A stretch of DNA of 64,000 nt from Bacteroidales bacterium (GTDB lineage: Bacteria; Bacteroidota; Bacteroidia; Bacteroidales; WCHB1-69). The stretch's first letter is position 1. Each line of letters opens with the position of its first letter. The notes below the pieces were generated by a model. That model saw only the letters and a program-made list of their open reading frames with translations. It was not told the origin of the DNA and did no database searches. The DNA lies in the NCBI GenBank assembly GCA_017615795.1, contig JAFZZK010000005.1, positions 1-64,000 on the forward strand, given 5' to 3'. This document shows, piece after piece, positions 1-7,974 of this stretch. A program made the position numbers and the translations under genes.

Positions 1-273
1 CGGGCTGCTTAAGGAAAACCAATTATTATCTATTGTCCCTATCTGAATTTTCCCCGAAGGGGTACCATATCGGTAACCCCACACCGAGCGACTGAAAGGA
101 ACGGTGGTATGGGGGATGACGGCACGCTGATGCCCCATGTCGCGGCGCGGGAGAGACGCTCCACAGGGCACTTGACGCGCTCGCCGCGAAACGGTGTCGT
201 TGGGAAAAAGCGTTATGACACGACCTTATTATGCCGACATTGTGCCACCATGTATATAACTACCAAAAAAAAG
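1..273. other. Edge region without a recognised gene
   Basis: No gene is recognised here. On the minus strand one frame is open from base 225 to the window edge, bounded upstream by two consecutive stop codons at 226-231, with a possible ATG at 137-135. Its translation is Arg-rich and matches no family I know. On the plus strand a short frame runs in from the edge and stops at 93-95. Either could be the end of a gene lying outside the window, or the whole stretch could be an interspersed non-coding repeat. Confidence 0.3.
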
Positions 274-308
274 GGCAAAACAAGGAAAACCTTGTTTTGC
301 CTTTTTTT
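264..308. terminator. Bidirectional intrinsic terminator
   Basis: A perfect 12-bp stem (GGCAAAACAAGG at 274-285, complement at 290-301) closes an AAAA loop. It is followed by T7 on the plus strand and preceded by an A-tract that gives a U-tract on the minus strand. It lies just downstream of the minus-strand GlsB-like gene and can end its transcript. Confidence 0.85.
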
Positions 309-328
309 CATTCCTGTATTGAGGCGTG

Positions 329-577
329 TTATTTCTTTTTCAACAGAGAAATGACCCACAGGAGCAAGCATGCGCCGATGACGCCGACGATGATCTGCCA
401 AACAATGCCGCCACCGGTGTTGACATGCAACAGGTTCATGACAAAGCTGCCGATGAAGCTGCCGATAACGCCAATGATGATGTTCCACAGCAGTCCGAAG
501 CCGCCGCCGCGCATGATGTTGCCGGCCAACCAGCCTATCACAGCGCCTAATACCAAGGAAACAATAATACCAATCAT
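329..577 (-). CDS. GlsB/YeaQ/YmgE family small membrane protein
   Basis: An 82-residue, Gly-rich protein with three hydrophobic segments (about residues 2-22, 30-50 and 58-78) and a C-terminal KKK. The pattern GAVIGWLAGNIMRGGGFG and its repeat-like continuation match the transglycosylase-associated (GlsB/YeaQ/YmgE) family of inner-membrane proteins, often linked to stress; no enzymatic activity is established for the family. It ends directly before a strong terminator and starts 72 bp downstream of the flotillin gene on the same strand, so the two may share a transcript. No clear promoter was found in the gap. Confidence 0.85.
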   Translation of the reverse strand: MIGIIVSLVLGAVIGWLAGNIMRGGGFGLLWNIIIGVIGSFIGSFVMNLLHVNTGGGIVWQIIVGVIGACLLLWVISLLKKK

Positions 578-649
578 AATTTGTAAATTTTTAGGTTAAT
601 AAATGTTTTAAAAAGGGTTTTCGATTAATTATACTGTCTTTACAGCCTT

Positions 650-2203
650 TTATTCCTTCTCGGGTTCACTCTTAGAAGTCCTTTTGACGGCGTTTTCGAG
701 CGTGGACTGCTCTACAATTTTCGACATGTCCACCCCAGTGGCATCCGACACGGTGTCCATGGTCTGCTTGATAACGGCGGGCACCTGTCCCGACAGCTGG
801 GCGATACCGTCGCCGGTGTTGCCATAGATGCGGACATCCTTGATGGTGCCGATAGGCTCGGCCACTGCGCGGGCAATTTCGGGCAAACGGTCGATGACCA
901 TCTGTGCCTTGGCCGCGTCACCATAGAGTTTGAAGGCTTCGGCCTTCTTGCGCATCGCCTCGGCCTCGGCCAATCCCCGCTTCTCAATGGCGGCAGCCTC
1001 GGCAAGACCTTTCTGCTCGATGGCGTACGCGTCAGCATCGGCCAGCTTCTTGCGCCCGATAGCCTCCTGCTCCATGCGGAACTGTTCGGCCTCCGCCTGT
1101 GCCTTGACCGCACGGGCGCGCTGTTCGGCCTCATAGGCTTCTGCCTCGGCTTGACGCTTGCGTTGCTCCAACTCGGCGGCTGCGGCAATCTCCATGTTGT
1201 ACTTGTCCGCGTCGGCCTTCTTTTGGATCTCGGCTTCCAAGCGGTTTTGCTGAATCTTCACCTGCTCGGAAGTGAGCTCCTGTTCCTTACGGGCCTTTTC
1301 GGTCTCGGCCTCCACCGCGGCAGCGTTGATTTCCTTCTGCTTCTCTTGGGTGAGAATAGACTTGGTGGCCTCGGCCTCCACGGTCTTCACGTTGACCGTC
1401 TTTTGCTGCTCTTGTTTCTGAATCTCATAGGCGGCGTCGGCCTTGGCCCTTTGCGTGTCCTCTATCACCTTGAGGTTGGCCACCTTGACCGCCAGTTCGT
1501 TGTTCTTTTCCGCGATAATGGTCTCGTTGAGCACACGGGCATCGTTGGCCTCCTTGGCAGCCTCGGACTCCGCGATGGCGATGTCACGCTCGGCCTGCGC
1601 CTTGGTGATAGCGGCCTCCTTGCGGATCTTGAACGTGTTGTCGGCACCCAAATTCTTGATAAGGCCTTCGTTATCCGTGATATTCTGGATATTGCAGGAT
1701 ATGATCTCGATACCGAGTTTCCCCATATCGGGCGAAGCCTTCTTGGCGATTTGGTCCGAGAAGCCGTCGCGGTCGATGTTGAGCGACTTCAGGTCGAGCG
1801 TGCCGATAATCTCACGCATGTTGCCTTCCAGGGAGTCCTTGACCTGCATGGCAATATCCTTCTCCGACATATTGAGGAAGTTCTTGGCAGCCAGCCGTAT
1901 GCCCTCCGGTGTGTTGATGACGCGGATCTTGGCCACGGCATCCACCACCACGGAAATAAAGTCATTGGTGGGCACGGGCGTGGTGGTCTTGATGTCCACG
2001 GAGGTCTGGCCAAGGAAGACCTTGTCCACACGCTCCAAGCCCGGTATGCGGAAGCCGCCCTTGCCGATGAGGATTCGCGGTTGGCGCGACAATCCCGAGA
2101 TGATGAAAGCGTCTTTCGGGGGGGCTTTGACGTAGCAAACGGCGAGAAACAGGACAAAGACAAGAACCGCCGCGATGATGAGAATAATCTGAACTTGTGT
2201 CAT
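650..2203 (-). CDS. Flotillin-like band 7 protein
   Basis: A 517-residue flotillin/SPFH protein of membrane microdomains. Residues 1-25 are one hydrophobic anchor. The SPFH core follows (motifs PPKDAFIISG, KGGFRIPGLERVD and TTPVPTNDF), then a long Ala/Glu/Lys-rich coiled coil (about 200-420) with repeated AEAEA and EKRGLAEA runs, and a C-terminal flotillin domain. The start at 2203 (MTQVQIILII) is preferred over an in-frame ATG at 2332: the longer form would add an unlikely extension and would swallow the promoter. A TATTTTTG element sits at 2233-2240. Flotillins form oligomeric scaffolds; the client here is unknown. Confidence 0.92.
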   Translation of the reverse strand: MTQVQIILIIAAVLVFVLFLAVCYVKAPPKDAFIISGLSRQPRILIGKGGFRIPGLERVDKVFLGQTSVDIKTTTPVPTNDFISVVVDAVAKIRVINTPEGIRLAAKNFLNMSEKDIAMQVKDSLEGNMREIIGTLDLKSLNIDRDGFSDQIAKKASPDMGKLGIEIISCNIQNITDNEGLIKNLGADNTFKIRKEAAITKAQAERDIAIAESEAAKEANDARVLNETIIAEKNNELAVKVANLKVIEDTQRAKADAAYEIQKQEQQKTVNVKTVEAEATKSILTQEKQKEINAAAVEAETEKARKEQELTSEQVKIQQNRLEAEIQKKADADKYNMEIAAAAELEQRKRQAEAEAYEAEQRARAVKAQAEAEQFRMEQEAIGRKKLADADAYAIEQKGLAEAAAIEKRGLAEAEAMRKKAEAFKLYGDAAKAQMVIDRLPEIARAVAEPIGTIKDVRIYGNTGDGIAQLSGQVPAVIKQTMDTVSDATGVDMSKIVEQSTLENAVKRTSKSEPEKE

Positions 2204-2232
2204 AGTGCCATTGTTTAATAAATAATACTGCG

Positions 2233-2240
2233 CAAAAATA
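2233..2240 (-). promoter_or_regulatory. Bacteroidota -7 element for flotillin
   Basis: Reads TATTTTTG on the minus strand (consensus TAnnTTTG), 30 bp before the chosen flotillin start. It supports the short start of that gene. Confidence 0.6.
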
Positions 2241-2293
2241 GTAAAAAAAATAATTGGAAGTTGGTGTCTGTCGCCAGAGAAAAAGAAAATTTC

Positions 2294-2301
2294 TATTTTT
2301 G
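2294..2301 (+). promoter_or_regulatory. -7 element for queC-queF
   Basis: TATTTTTG, matching TAnnTTTG, lies 51 bp upstream of the queC ATG. It is divergent from the flotillin promoter in the same 148-bp gap. Confidence 0.6.
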
Positions 2302-2351
2302 CCGCCCAAAACCAAGTGTACTTGACAACCACTTAAAAAACAAGAATCTAA

Positions 2352-3017
2352 ATGTTGGATAAAGACAAAGCCTTAGTGGTCCTTTCCGGCGGACAGGACA
2401 GCACCACCTGCCTCTTTTGGGCCAAACGACAATTCAAAGAAGTTTATGCCATCAGCTTTCTCTATGGCCAGAAGCATCAATTAGAGGTGGAGCTTGCGCG
2501 CAAGATTGCGGCCAAGGCCAACGTGCCCATCACCGTGCGGGAGGTGAATTTCATCGGTGAGATCAGCACGGGGTGCTCGCTCACAGACAGCTCCATCGAG
2601 ATGGACCAGGAGAAGCCCGCCGACAGCCTGCCAAACACTTTCGTGCCGGGCCGCAACCTCTTCTTCCTCTCCATCGCAGCAGTCCACGCCCGCGAGCTGG
2701 GTATCAAGAACCTCGTCACAGGCGTCTCCCAAACCGACTATTCCGGCTATCCCGACTGTCGCGACGCCTTCATCCGCTCGCTCAACGTCACCCTCAACCT
2801 TGCAATGGACGAGCAGTTCATCATCCACACCCCCTTGATGTGGCTCAACAAAGCCGAAACATGGCGCCTGTCCGACGAACTTGGCGTTTTCGACCTCGTG
2901 CGCCACGAAACGCTGACCTGCTACAACAGCATTCCCGGCGACGGCTGCGGCCACTGCCCCGCCTGCACCCTGCGTCGCCAGGGATTGGAAGAATATCTCA
3001 AATCTAAACAACAATAA
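2352..3017 (+). CDS. queC: 7-cyano-7-deazaguanine synthase QueC
   Basis: 221 residues. Makes preQ0 from 7-carboxy-7-deazaguanine, ammonia and ATP in queuosine biosynthesis. The N-terminal PP-loop SGGQDS (residues 12-17) binds ATP. The C-terminal zinc-binding motif has Cys residues in CGHCPAC followed by [10 protein letters not shown], as in the family. The [12 protein letters not shown] stretch is also diagnostic. queF starts 2 bp after the stop, so the pair is an operon covering two consecutive late steps to preQ1. The queD and queE genes are not in the window. Confidence 0.97.
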   Translation: MLDKDKALVVLSGGQDSTTCLFWAKRQFKEVYAISFLYGQKHQLEVELARKIAAKANVPITVREVNFIGEISTGCSLTDSSIEMDQEKPADSLPNTFVPGRNLFFLSIAAVHARELGIKNLVTGVSQTDYSGYPDCRDAFIRSLNVTLNLAMDEQFIIHTPLMWLNKAETWRLSDELGVFDLVRHETLTCYNSIPGDGCGHCPACTLRRQGLEEYLKSKQQ

Positions 3018-3019
3018 AC

Positions 3020-3484
3020 ATGAAAGATCAAAAAGACGAAGGTCTGGTTTCCCTCGGCAAAAAGACCGAATATCGCCAGGATTATGCTCCGGAAGTGCTG
3101 GAAACTTTCGAAAACCGCCACCCCGACAACGACTACTGGGTGCGCTTCAACTGCCCGGAATTCACTACTCTATGCCCCATCACCGGGCAACCCGACTTCG
3201 CCGAAATTCGCATCAGCTACATCCCCGACAAGCGCATGGTGGAGAGCAAGAGCCTCAAGCTCTATCTCTTCAGTTTTCGCAACCACGGCGATTTTCACGA
3301 GGACTGCGTCAATGTCATCATGAAAGATCTCATCAAGCTGATGGATCCCAAGTATATTGAAGTGTTGGGGCTGTTCACCCCGCGCGGCGGCATATCCATT
3401 TACCCATACGCCAACTACGGGCGCAAAGGCACGGAATGGGAGGCGTTGGCCAAATACCGCATGCAACAACACGACTTATTGTAG
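3020..3484 (+). CDS. queF: NADPH-dependent 7-cyano-7-deazaguanine reductase QueF
   Basis: 154 residues, the short unimodular QueF form. Reduces preQ0 to preQ1. The nucleophile is Cys52 in [10 protein letters not shown] with Asp59 nearby; the substrate-binding motif [14 protein letters not shown] lies at 75-88. It follows queC at 2 bp. The stop codon TAG (3482-3484) lies inside a perfect 28-bp palindrome that begins at 3481, so the repeat supplies the end of the gene. Confidence 0.97.
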   Translation: MKDQKDEGLVSLGKKTEYRQDYAPEVLETFENRHPDNDYWVRFNCPEFTTLCPITGQPDFAEIRISYIPDKRMVESKSLKLYLFSFRNHGDFHEDCVNVIMKDLIKLMDPKYIEVLGLFTPRGGISIYPYANYGRKGTEWEALAKYRMQQHDLL

Positions 3485-3508
3485 AGACGCAATGCATTGC
3501 GTCTCTAC
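3481..3508. repeat. Perfect 28-bp palindrome at the queF stop
   Basis: Two 14-bp arms (GTAGAGACGCAATG and its exact complement) meet without a loop. The unit supplies the queF stop codon and sits between the convergent queF and YjgR-like genes, where it could act as a hairpin at both 3' ends. Short palindromes of this general look are dispersed in many Bacteroidota and cyanobacterial genomes; I see only this copy here. There is no strong U-tract, so terminator activity is uncertain. Confidence 0.8.
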
Positions 3509-3525
3509 GTGTTGCGTTTTTGACC

Positions 3526-5112
3526 TTATTTGATCAGGTTACCGAGAATATCGCGGGTAATCTCGCGGGTGACGGTGCGTGTGGCAGCGCTGGTGGCACT
3601 CTTCACCACCTTGCCCGTCGCGGAGGTCGTGCTCTTGGTTTTCTTTCCCGTCACCTTGTTGCTGACGGCATTGCCTAAGATAGTTCCTATCGTGGCCGTG
3701 ACAGCCGTGATGATGGCCTTGACCACTTTCGACAACAAGCCGGGCTTCTGCTTGGCCTCTTTCGTTCCCTTTTCTGCCTTTTCCTCCTCGGCTTTGGCAA
3801 TTTCCCCTTCTTGCTGGCGTGCCAGCTCCTCCGATTGCTGCAACAGCACCTCAAAGGCGCTTTCGCGGTCAATTGGCGTGTCGTACTTGCCGCCGATGCG
3901 ACTCTGGCGGATTATGTCAGTACGCTGGCTTTCGGTGATGGCACCGATTTGGGAAAGCGGGAAGAGTATCTTGGCGCGTTGCACGATGTTGGGGGCGCCC
4001 TTCTCGTCGAGGAAGCTCACCAACGCCTCGCCGGTCTCGAGGTTCATGATGGCCTCGTCGGTCTTAAAGTCGGGGTTGGTGCGGAACGTGTCGGCGGCGG
4101 TCTTCACGGCGCGCTGGTCCTTGGGCGTGTAGGCGCGCAAGGCATGCTGTACACGGTTGCCAAGCTGTCCCAGTATAATCTCAGGGATGTCCGTCGGACT
4201 TTGCGTCACAAAGAAGATGCCGATGCCTTTGCTTCGGATGAGGCGGATCACCTGTTCAATCTTGTCGACGAGTGCTTTGGACGTGTCTTCAAACAGCGTG
4301 TGGGCTTCGTCGAAGAAGAACACCAGTTTGGGCAGGTCCTGATCGCCCACCTCAGGCAGGATGCTGTAGAGTTCAGAGAGAAGCCACAGCAGGAAGGTGC
4401 TGTACAACTTAGGCTGCATCATGAGCTTGTCGGCGGCCAGCACGTTCATCACCCCCTTGCCCCCTTCCGTTTGGAGCAGGTCGTGGATATCGAAGGCCGG
4501 TTCGCCGAAGAACTGTTCCGCGCCCTGGTTTTCCAGTTGCAGGATGGCACGCTGGATGGCACCGACCGTGGCGGTGGAGATGTTGCCATATTTGGTCGTG
4601 TACTCCTTGGCATGTTTGGAGACATAGTCGAGCATGGCGCGCAAGTCCTTGATGTCGATGAGCAGCAGGCCGCGTTCGTCGGCGATGCGGAAGACGATGT
4701 TGAGCACGCCGTCCTGGGTCTCGTTGAGGCCGAGCAGGCGCGACAGCAAAAGCGGTCCCATCTGGGAAATGGTGGCGCGCATAGGGTGGCCTTGCTGGCC
4801 ATATACGTCATAGAAACGCACGGGGCAGGACTGGAACTGCGGGTTCTCGATGCCAAACTCGGGAAGTCTCTTCTCGATGAAGCTGCTCATGGCTCCGACT
4901 TGACTGATGCCGGAGAGGTCGCCTTTCATGTCGGCCATAAAACATGGCACGCCCGCCTGGCAGAAAGACTCTGCCATAACTTGGAGGGTCACGGTCTTAC
5001 CCGTGCCGGTGGCGCCGGCGACAAGTCCATGTCTGTTTGCCATTTTTCCTTGGATACTCAACGCGCCTTCGGCGCAATGGGCGATGTACAGCCCGTGTGT
5101 CTGATCGTACAT
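3526..5112 (-). CDS. YjgR/DUF853 family HerA-like ATPase
   Basis: 528 residues. A FtsK/HerA-superfamily ATPase of the YjgR (DUF853) type. Walker A is GATGTGKT (33-40), followed by FMADMKGDLSG typical of the family. Walker B lies in KLVFFFDEAHTLF, and the sensor-like VTQSPTDIP follows. The C-terminal 120 residues are low-complexity (Glu/Lys-rich, then Ser/Thr/Lys/Val-rich with a hydrophobic patch AIITAVTATIG). The cellular role of YjgR proteins is not settled. It is a single gene with its own promoter (5133-5140), convergent with queF. Confidence 0.9.
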   Translation of the reverse strand: MYDQTHGLYIAHCAEGALSIQGKMANRHGLVAGATGTGKTVTLQVMAESFCQAGVPCFMADMKGDLSGISQVGAMSSFIEKRLPEFGIENPQFQSCPVRFYDVYGQQGHPMRATISQMGPLLLSRLLGLNETQDGVLNIVFRIADERGLLLIDIKDLRAMLDYVSKHAKEYTTKYGNISTATVGAIQRAILQLENQGAEQFFGEPAFDIHDLLQTEGGKGVMNVLAADKLMMQPKLYSTFLLWLLSELYSILPEVGDQDLPKLVFFFDEAHTLFEDTSKALVDKIEQVIRLIRSKGIGIFFVTQSPTDIPEIILGQLGNRVQHALRAYTPKDQRAVKTAADTFRTNPDFKTDEAIMNLETGEALVSFLDEKGAPNIVQRAKILFPLSQIGAITESQRTDIIRQSRIGGKYDTPIDRESAFEVLLQQSEELARQQEGEIAKAEEEKAEKGTKEAKQKPGLLSKVVKAIITAVTATIGTILGNAVSNKVTGKKTKSTTSATGKVVKSATSAATRTVTREITRDILGNLIK

Positions 5113-5132
5113 GATAATATGTTTTTAGGGTG

Positions 5133-5140
5133 CAAAAATA
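5133..5140 (-). promoter_or_regulatory. -7 element for YjgR-like gene
   Basis: TATTTTTG on the minus strand, 21 bp before the start codon. Confidence 0.6.
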
Positions 5141-5231
5141 ATAAAAATTGTCTAATGACGGCATTGGTTCTATTAACAATCCACTAATAACAATTAATGT
5201 GTAATCACGAATTGTTCATCACTAAAATTGC

Positions 5232-5239
5232 TATTTTTG
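5232..5239 (+). promoter_or_regulatory. -7 element for TonB-like gene
   Basis: TATTTTTG, 21 bp before the ATG at 5260, divergent from the YjgR-like promoter. Confidence 0.6.
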
Positions 5240-5259
5240 CGTCATAAAAACCTCATCCT

Positions 5260-5709
5260 ATGAAAAAGATTTTTCTCCTCGCCTTCGTCGTGTTGCTCTC
5301 CACGACCCTGTTCGGACAAACCGACGGCAAGAATGAAGAGACCATCTTCACCTCAGCAGAAATCATGCCTGAATATCCAGGCGGCATGGACGCACTCATC
5401 AGTTTCATTTCCAACGAAATCGTGTATCCTCAAGATGCCCGTGAACATGGCATTACCGGCACTGTGCTTATAAAATTTGTGGTCGAAAAAGACGGCAGCG
5501 TCTCCAATGCCGAGGCGATGAAGCCTCTTTATCCTTCCATCGACAAAGAGTCTGTCCGCGCGGTCATGGCCATGCCCAAATGGAAACCCGGAATGCAGGA
5601 AGGCAGACCCATCCGCTGCTATTACAGCGTTCCCCTGACATTTCAGATGAGCAAAAAGGAAATCAAAGAGGCAAAGAAACGGATGAAACAAGAGGCTAAA
5701 AAACATTAG
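5260..5709 (+). CDS. Short TonB C-terminal domain protein
   Basis: 149 residues. A signal peptide or anchor (residues 1-20) is followed almost directly by a TonB C-terminal domain (about 36-130: PEYPGGMDALISFI, YPQDAREHGITGTVLIKFVV, MPKWKPGMQEGRPI, YYSVPLTFQM) and a Lys/Glu-rich tail. It lacks the long Pro-rich spacer that lets true TonB span the periplasm. It may therefore be an accessory or soluble TonB-domain protein rather than a full energy transducer. No receptor gene is adjacent. It is convergent with uvrB. Confidence 0.85.
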   Translation: MKKIFLLAFVVLLSTTLFGQTDGKNEETIFTSAEIMPEYPGGMDALISFISNEIVYPQDAREHGITGTVLIKFVVEKDGSVSNAEAMKPLYPSIDKESVRAVMAMPKWKPGMQEGRPIRCYYSVPLTFQMSKKEIKEAKKRMKQEAKKH

Positions 5710-5799
5710 CACAAGATGATCGGCTCGGATTCCAAATGAGCCGTGAATGTTCTTCCTCCATTTTGGACAAGTCGCAAAAAGCCAACGGTCAATAGCTGT

Positions 5800-7902
5800 T
5801 TAGTAATTTTTGATACGGCGTTCGATTTCGAGCAATTCGTCACGCAAGGTGGCGGCGGCATCGAAGTCGAGGACCTTGACCGCTTTGTCCATCTCCTTGC
5901 GAAGCATCTTGAGCCGCGTTTTCAGCTGTTCGAGGTTAAGGAGGCGGACATCACTTTCTTGGGGCTTCACACGTTCCTGCCTCTCGGCGGCAATGGGGGT
6001 CGGGGATTCCGATATGGTATAAGACTTTGCAGCCGAAGAGGTTGTGTTTCCAGGCAATGAGTTTGGCTTGTCCCAGCGCTCGCCAGCACGCGTCACAGCG
6101 TCATCGATACTGGCGGGGAAAGCCATCTCGTCGGACTTTACCACGCCCCGCGGGGTGATATGGTGTTTCTCGTTGTAGGCCATCTGCTTGGCACGGCGGC
6201 GCGCCGTCTCGTCCATGGTGGCCTGCATCGACTTGGTGACCTTGTTGGCATAAAAGATGACACGCCCGTTGACATGGCGCGCCGCACGCCCCGCCGTCTG
6301 GGTCAACGAACGCTCGTTGCGCAAGAAGCCCTCCTTGTCGGCATCCATCACAGCCACGAGCGACACCTCCGGCAAGTCGAGGCCCTCGCGCAGCAGGTTC
6401 ACGCCCACCAAGACGTCAATGGCTCCGAGACGCAAGTCTTTCAATATCTCCACACGGTCCAACGTCTCCACATCGGAATGGATGTAACACGACTTGATGC
6501 CGATGTTGATGAGATAGGTGTTCAGTTCTTCCGCCATCCGCTTGGTCAAAGTGGTCACCAGCACGCGCTCGTGTTTGTCCACGGTATCCTCAATCTCGTT
6601 GAGCAGGTCGTCCACCTGGTTGGTGGCGGGACGCACCTCGATAGGCGGATCCAAGAGGCCCGTGGGGCGCACCACCTGTTCCACCACCACCCCGCCCGAT
6701 TTCTTCAGCTCGAACTCAGCAGGCGTGGCACTCATGTATATGGTCTGCCCGATGAGACTCTCAAACTCATCGAACTTCAGCGGACGATTGTCCAATGCGG
6801 CGGGCAGACGGAAACCATAATCCACCAGATTGATCTTGCGGGAACGGTCGCCCCCGTACATGGCACCGATCTGGGGCACAGTGACATGGCTTTCATCGAC
6901 CACCAGCACAAAGTCGTCGGGGAAGAAGTCGAGGATACAGAATGGCCGCTCGCCAGGCTGGCACTTGTCAAAATAGCGCGAGTAGTTTTCAATTCCGGAA
7001 CAATAACCCAACTCGCGCATCATCTCGACATCGTAGTTGACACGATCCTCAAGACGCTTCGCCTCCAGATGCTTGCCGATAGACTTCAGGTACTCAATCT
7101 GCTCTCCCAAGTCCATCTTGATATTGATGATGGCATCGTTCATCGACTGCTGGGTGGTGACGAAGATGCTGGCGGGATATATGGTAAGTTTGTCGACACG
7201 GCTGATCACACCACCACTCACGGCCTCAATCTCGGCGATGGACTCAATCTCGTCATCGAAGAAGAGGATGCGGTAGGCAATGTCTGCGTAAGGCGGGTAA
7301 ATGTCAACGGTGTCGCCCTTGACGCGGAATTGGGAGGGTTGCAGGTCCAGTTCTGTGCGCGAGTAGAGTGCGCTGACGAAGGCCAGCAGCAGCTGGTTGC
7401 GGTCGATGCGCATGCCCGGGTGCAGGTTGATGACATTCTTGGCAAAGTCGTTGGGATTGCCCACCCCATATATGCAGGAAACGGAAGCCACCACAATCAC
7501 ATCGCGCCGCCCCGACAAAAGAGAGGCAGTGGTGTGCAAACGCAACTTCTCAATCTCATCGTTGATGGCAAGATCTTTCTCGATATAAGTGTTGGTGGTG
7601 GGTATATAGGCTTCCGGTTGGTAGTAGTCATAGTAGGAGACGTAATACTCAACAGCATTGTCGGGGAAGAACTGTTTGAACTCGCCATAGAGTTGCGCGG
7701 CGAGGGTCTTATTGTGGCTCAACACAAGAGCCGGGCGATTGACCCGCTGCAGGACGTTGGCGATGGTAAAGGTCTTGCCAGACCCGGTGACGCCTAACAG
7801 AGTTTGCGCCTCGTCACCGCGGTTGAGCCCGTCCACGAGTTGCTGGATGGCGGTCGGCTGGTCGCCGGAAGGCTGGTAAGAAGAGATGAGTTTAAAGTCC
7901 AT
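5800..7902 (-). CDS. uvrB: Excinuclease ABC subunit UvrB
   Basis: 700 residues, the usual UvrB length. Damage-recognition helicase of nucleotide excision repair, acting with UvrA and UvrC. Walker A GVTGSGKT is at 37-44. The damage-probing beta-hairpin region contains YYVSYYDYYQPEAYIP and is followed by NTYIEKD. Helicase motifs such as DESHVT, MSATPAEFE and TAGRAARH follow in order. The C-terminal UVR motif (about 660-697) binds UvrC. A linker near 610-655 is Ser/Thr-rich and variable. It has its own promoter at 7926-7933 and is convergent with the TonB-like gene. Confidence 0.98.
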   Translation of the reverse strand: MDFKLISSYQPSGDQPTAIQQLVDGLNRGDEAQTLLGVTGSGKTFTIANVLQRVNRPALVLSHNKTLAAQLYGEFKQFFPDNAVEYYVSYYDYYQPEAYIPTTNTYIEKDLAINDEIEKLRLHTTASLLSGRRDVIVVASVSCIYGVGNPNDFAKNVINLHPGMRIDRNQLLLAFVSALYSRTELDLQPSQFRVKGDTVDIYPPYADIAYRILFFDDEIESIAEIEAVSGGVISRVDKLTIYPASIFVTTQQSMNDAIINIKMDLGEQIEYLKSIGKHLEAKRLEDRVNYDVEMMRELGYCSGIENYSRYFDKCQPGERPFCILDFFPDDFVLVVDESHVTVPQIGAMYGGDRSRKINLVDYGFRLPAALDNRPLKFDEFESLIGQTIYMSATPAEFELKKSGGVVVEQVVRPTGLLDPPIEVRPATNQVDDLLNEIEDTVDKHERVLVTTLTKRMAEELNTYLINIGIKSCYIHSDVETLDRVEILKDLRLGAIDVLVGVNLLREGLDLPEVSLVAVMDADKEGFLRNERSLTQTAGRAARHVNGRVIFYANKVTKSMQATMDETARRRAKQMAYNEKHHITPRGVVKSDEMAFPASIDDAVTRAGERWDKPNSLPGNTTSSAAKSYTISESPTPIAAERQERVKPQESDVRLLNLEQLKTRLKMLRKEMDKAVKVLDFDAAATLRDELLEIERRIKNY

Positions 7903-7925
7903 GCGTCTCCTGATTATTGGGGGCG

Positions 7926-7933
7926 CAAAAATA
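7926..7933 (-). promoter_or_regulatory. -7 element for uvrB
   Basis: TATTTTTG on the minus strand, 24 bp before the uvrB start. It separates uvrB from the upstream aroB transcript. Confidence 0.6.
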
Positions 7934-7974
7934 GAAAATTTTGCGGTAGGGCCGCCGCCTACACCGGTATTCCG

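Noticed and set aside
109..354. 81-codon plus-strand frame near the left edge
   Set aside because: It runs through a strong bidirectional terminator and overlaps the GlsB gene end; composition is not protein-like.
1151..2218. 355-codon plus-strand frame over flotillin
   Set aside because: Mirror of the Ala/Glu coiled coil; Leu/Gly/Asp-only composition.
3481..3508. Palindrome considered as an integron attC or phage attachment site
   Set aside because: There is no integrase, no second copy and no cassette structure nearby; a perfect loop-free palindrome does not match attC layout.
5720..5750. Inverted repeat CGGCTC/GAGCCG between the TonB-like gene and uvrB
   Set aside because: Only 6 bp with an 11-nt loop and no U-tract; too weak to call a terminator.
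6160..7797. 545-codon plus-strand open frame over uvrB
   Set aside because: Shadow of uvrB; low-complexity His/Val/Leu composition and no promoter.
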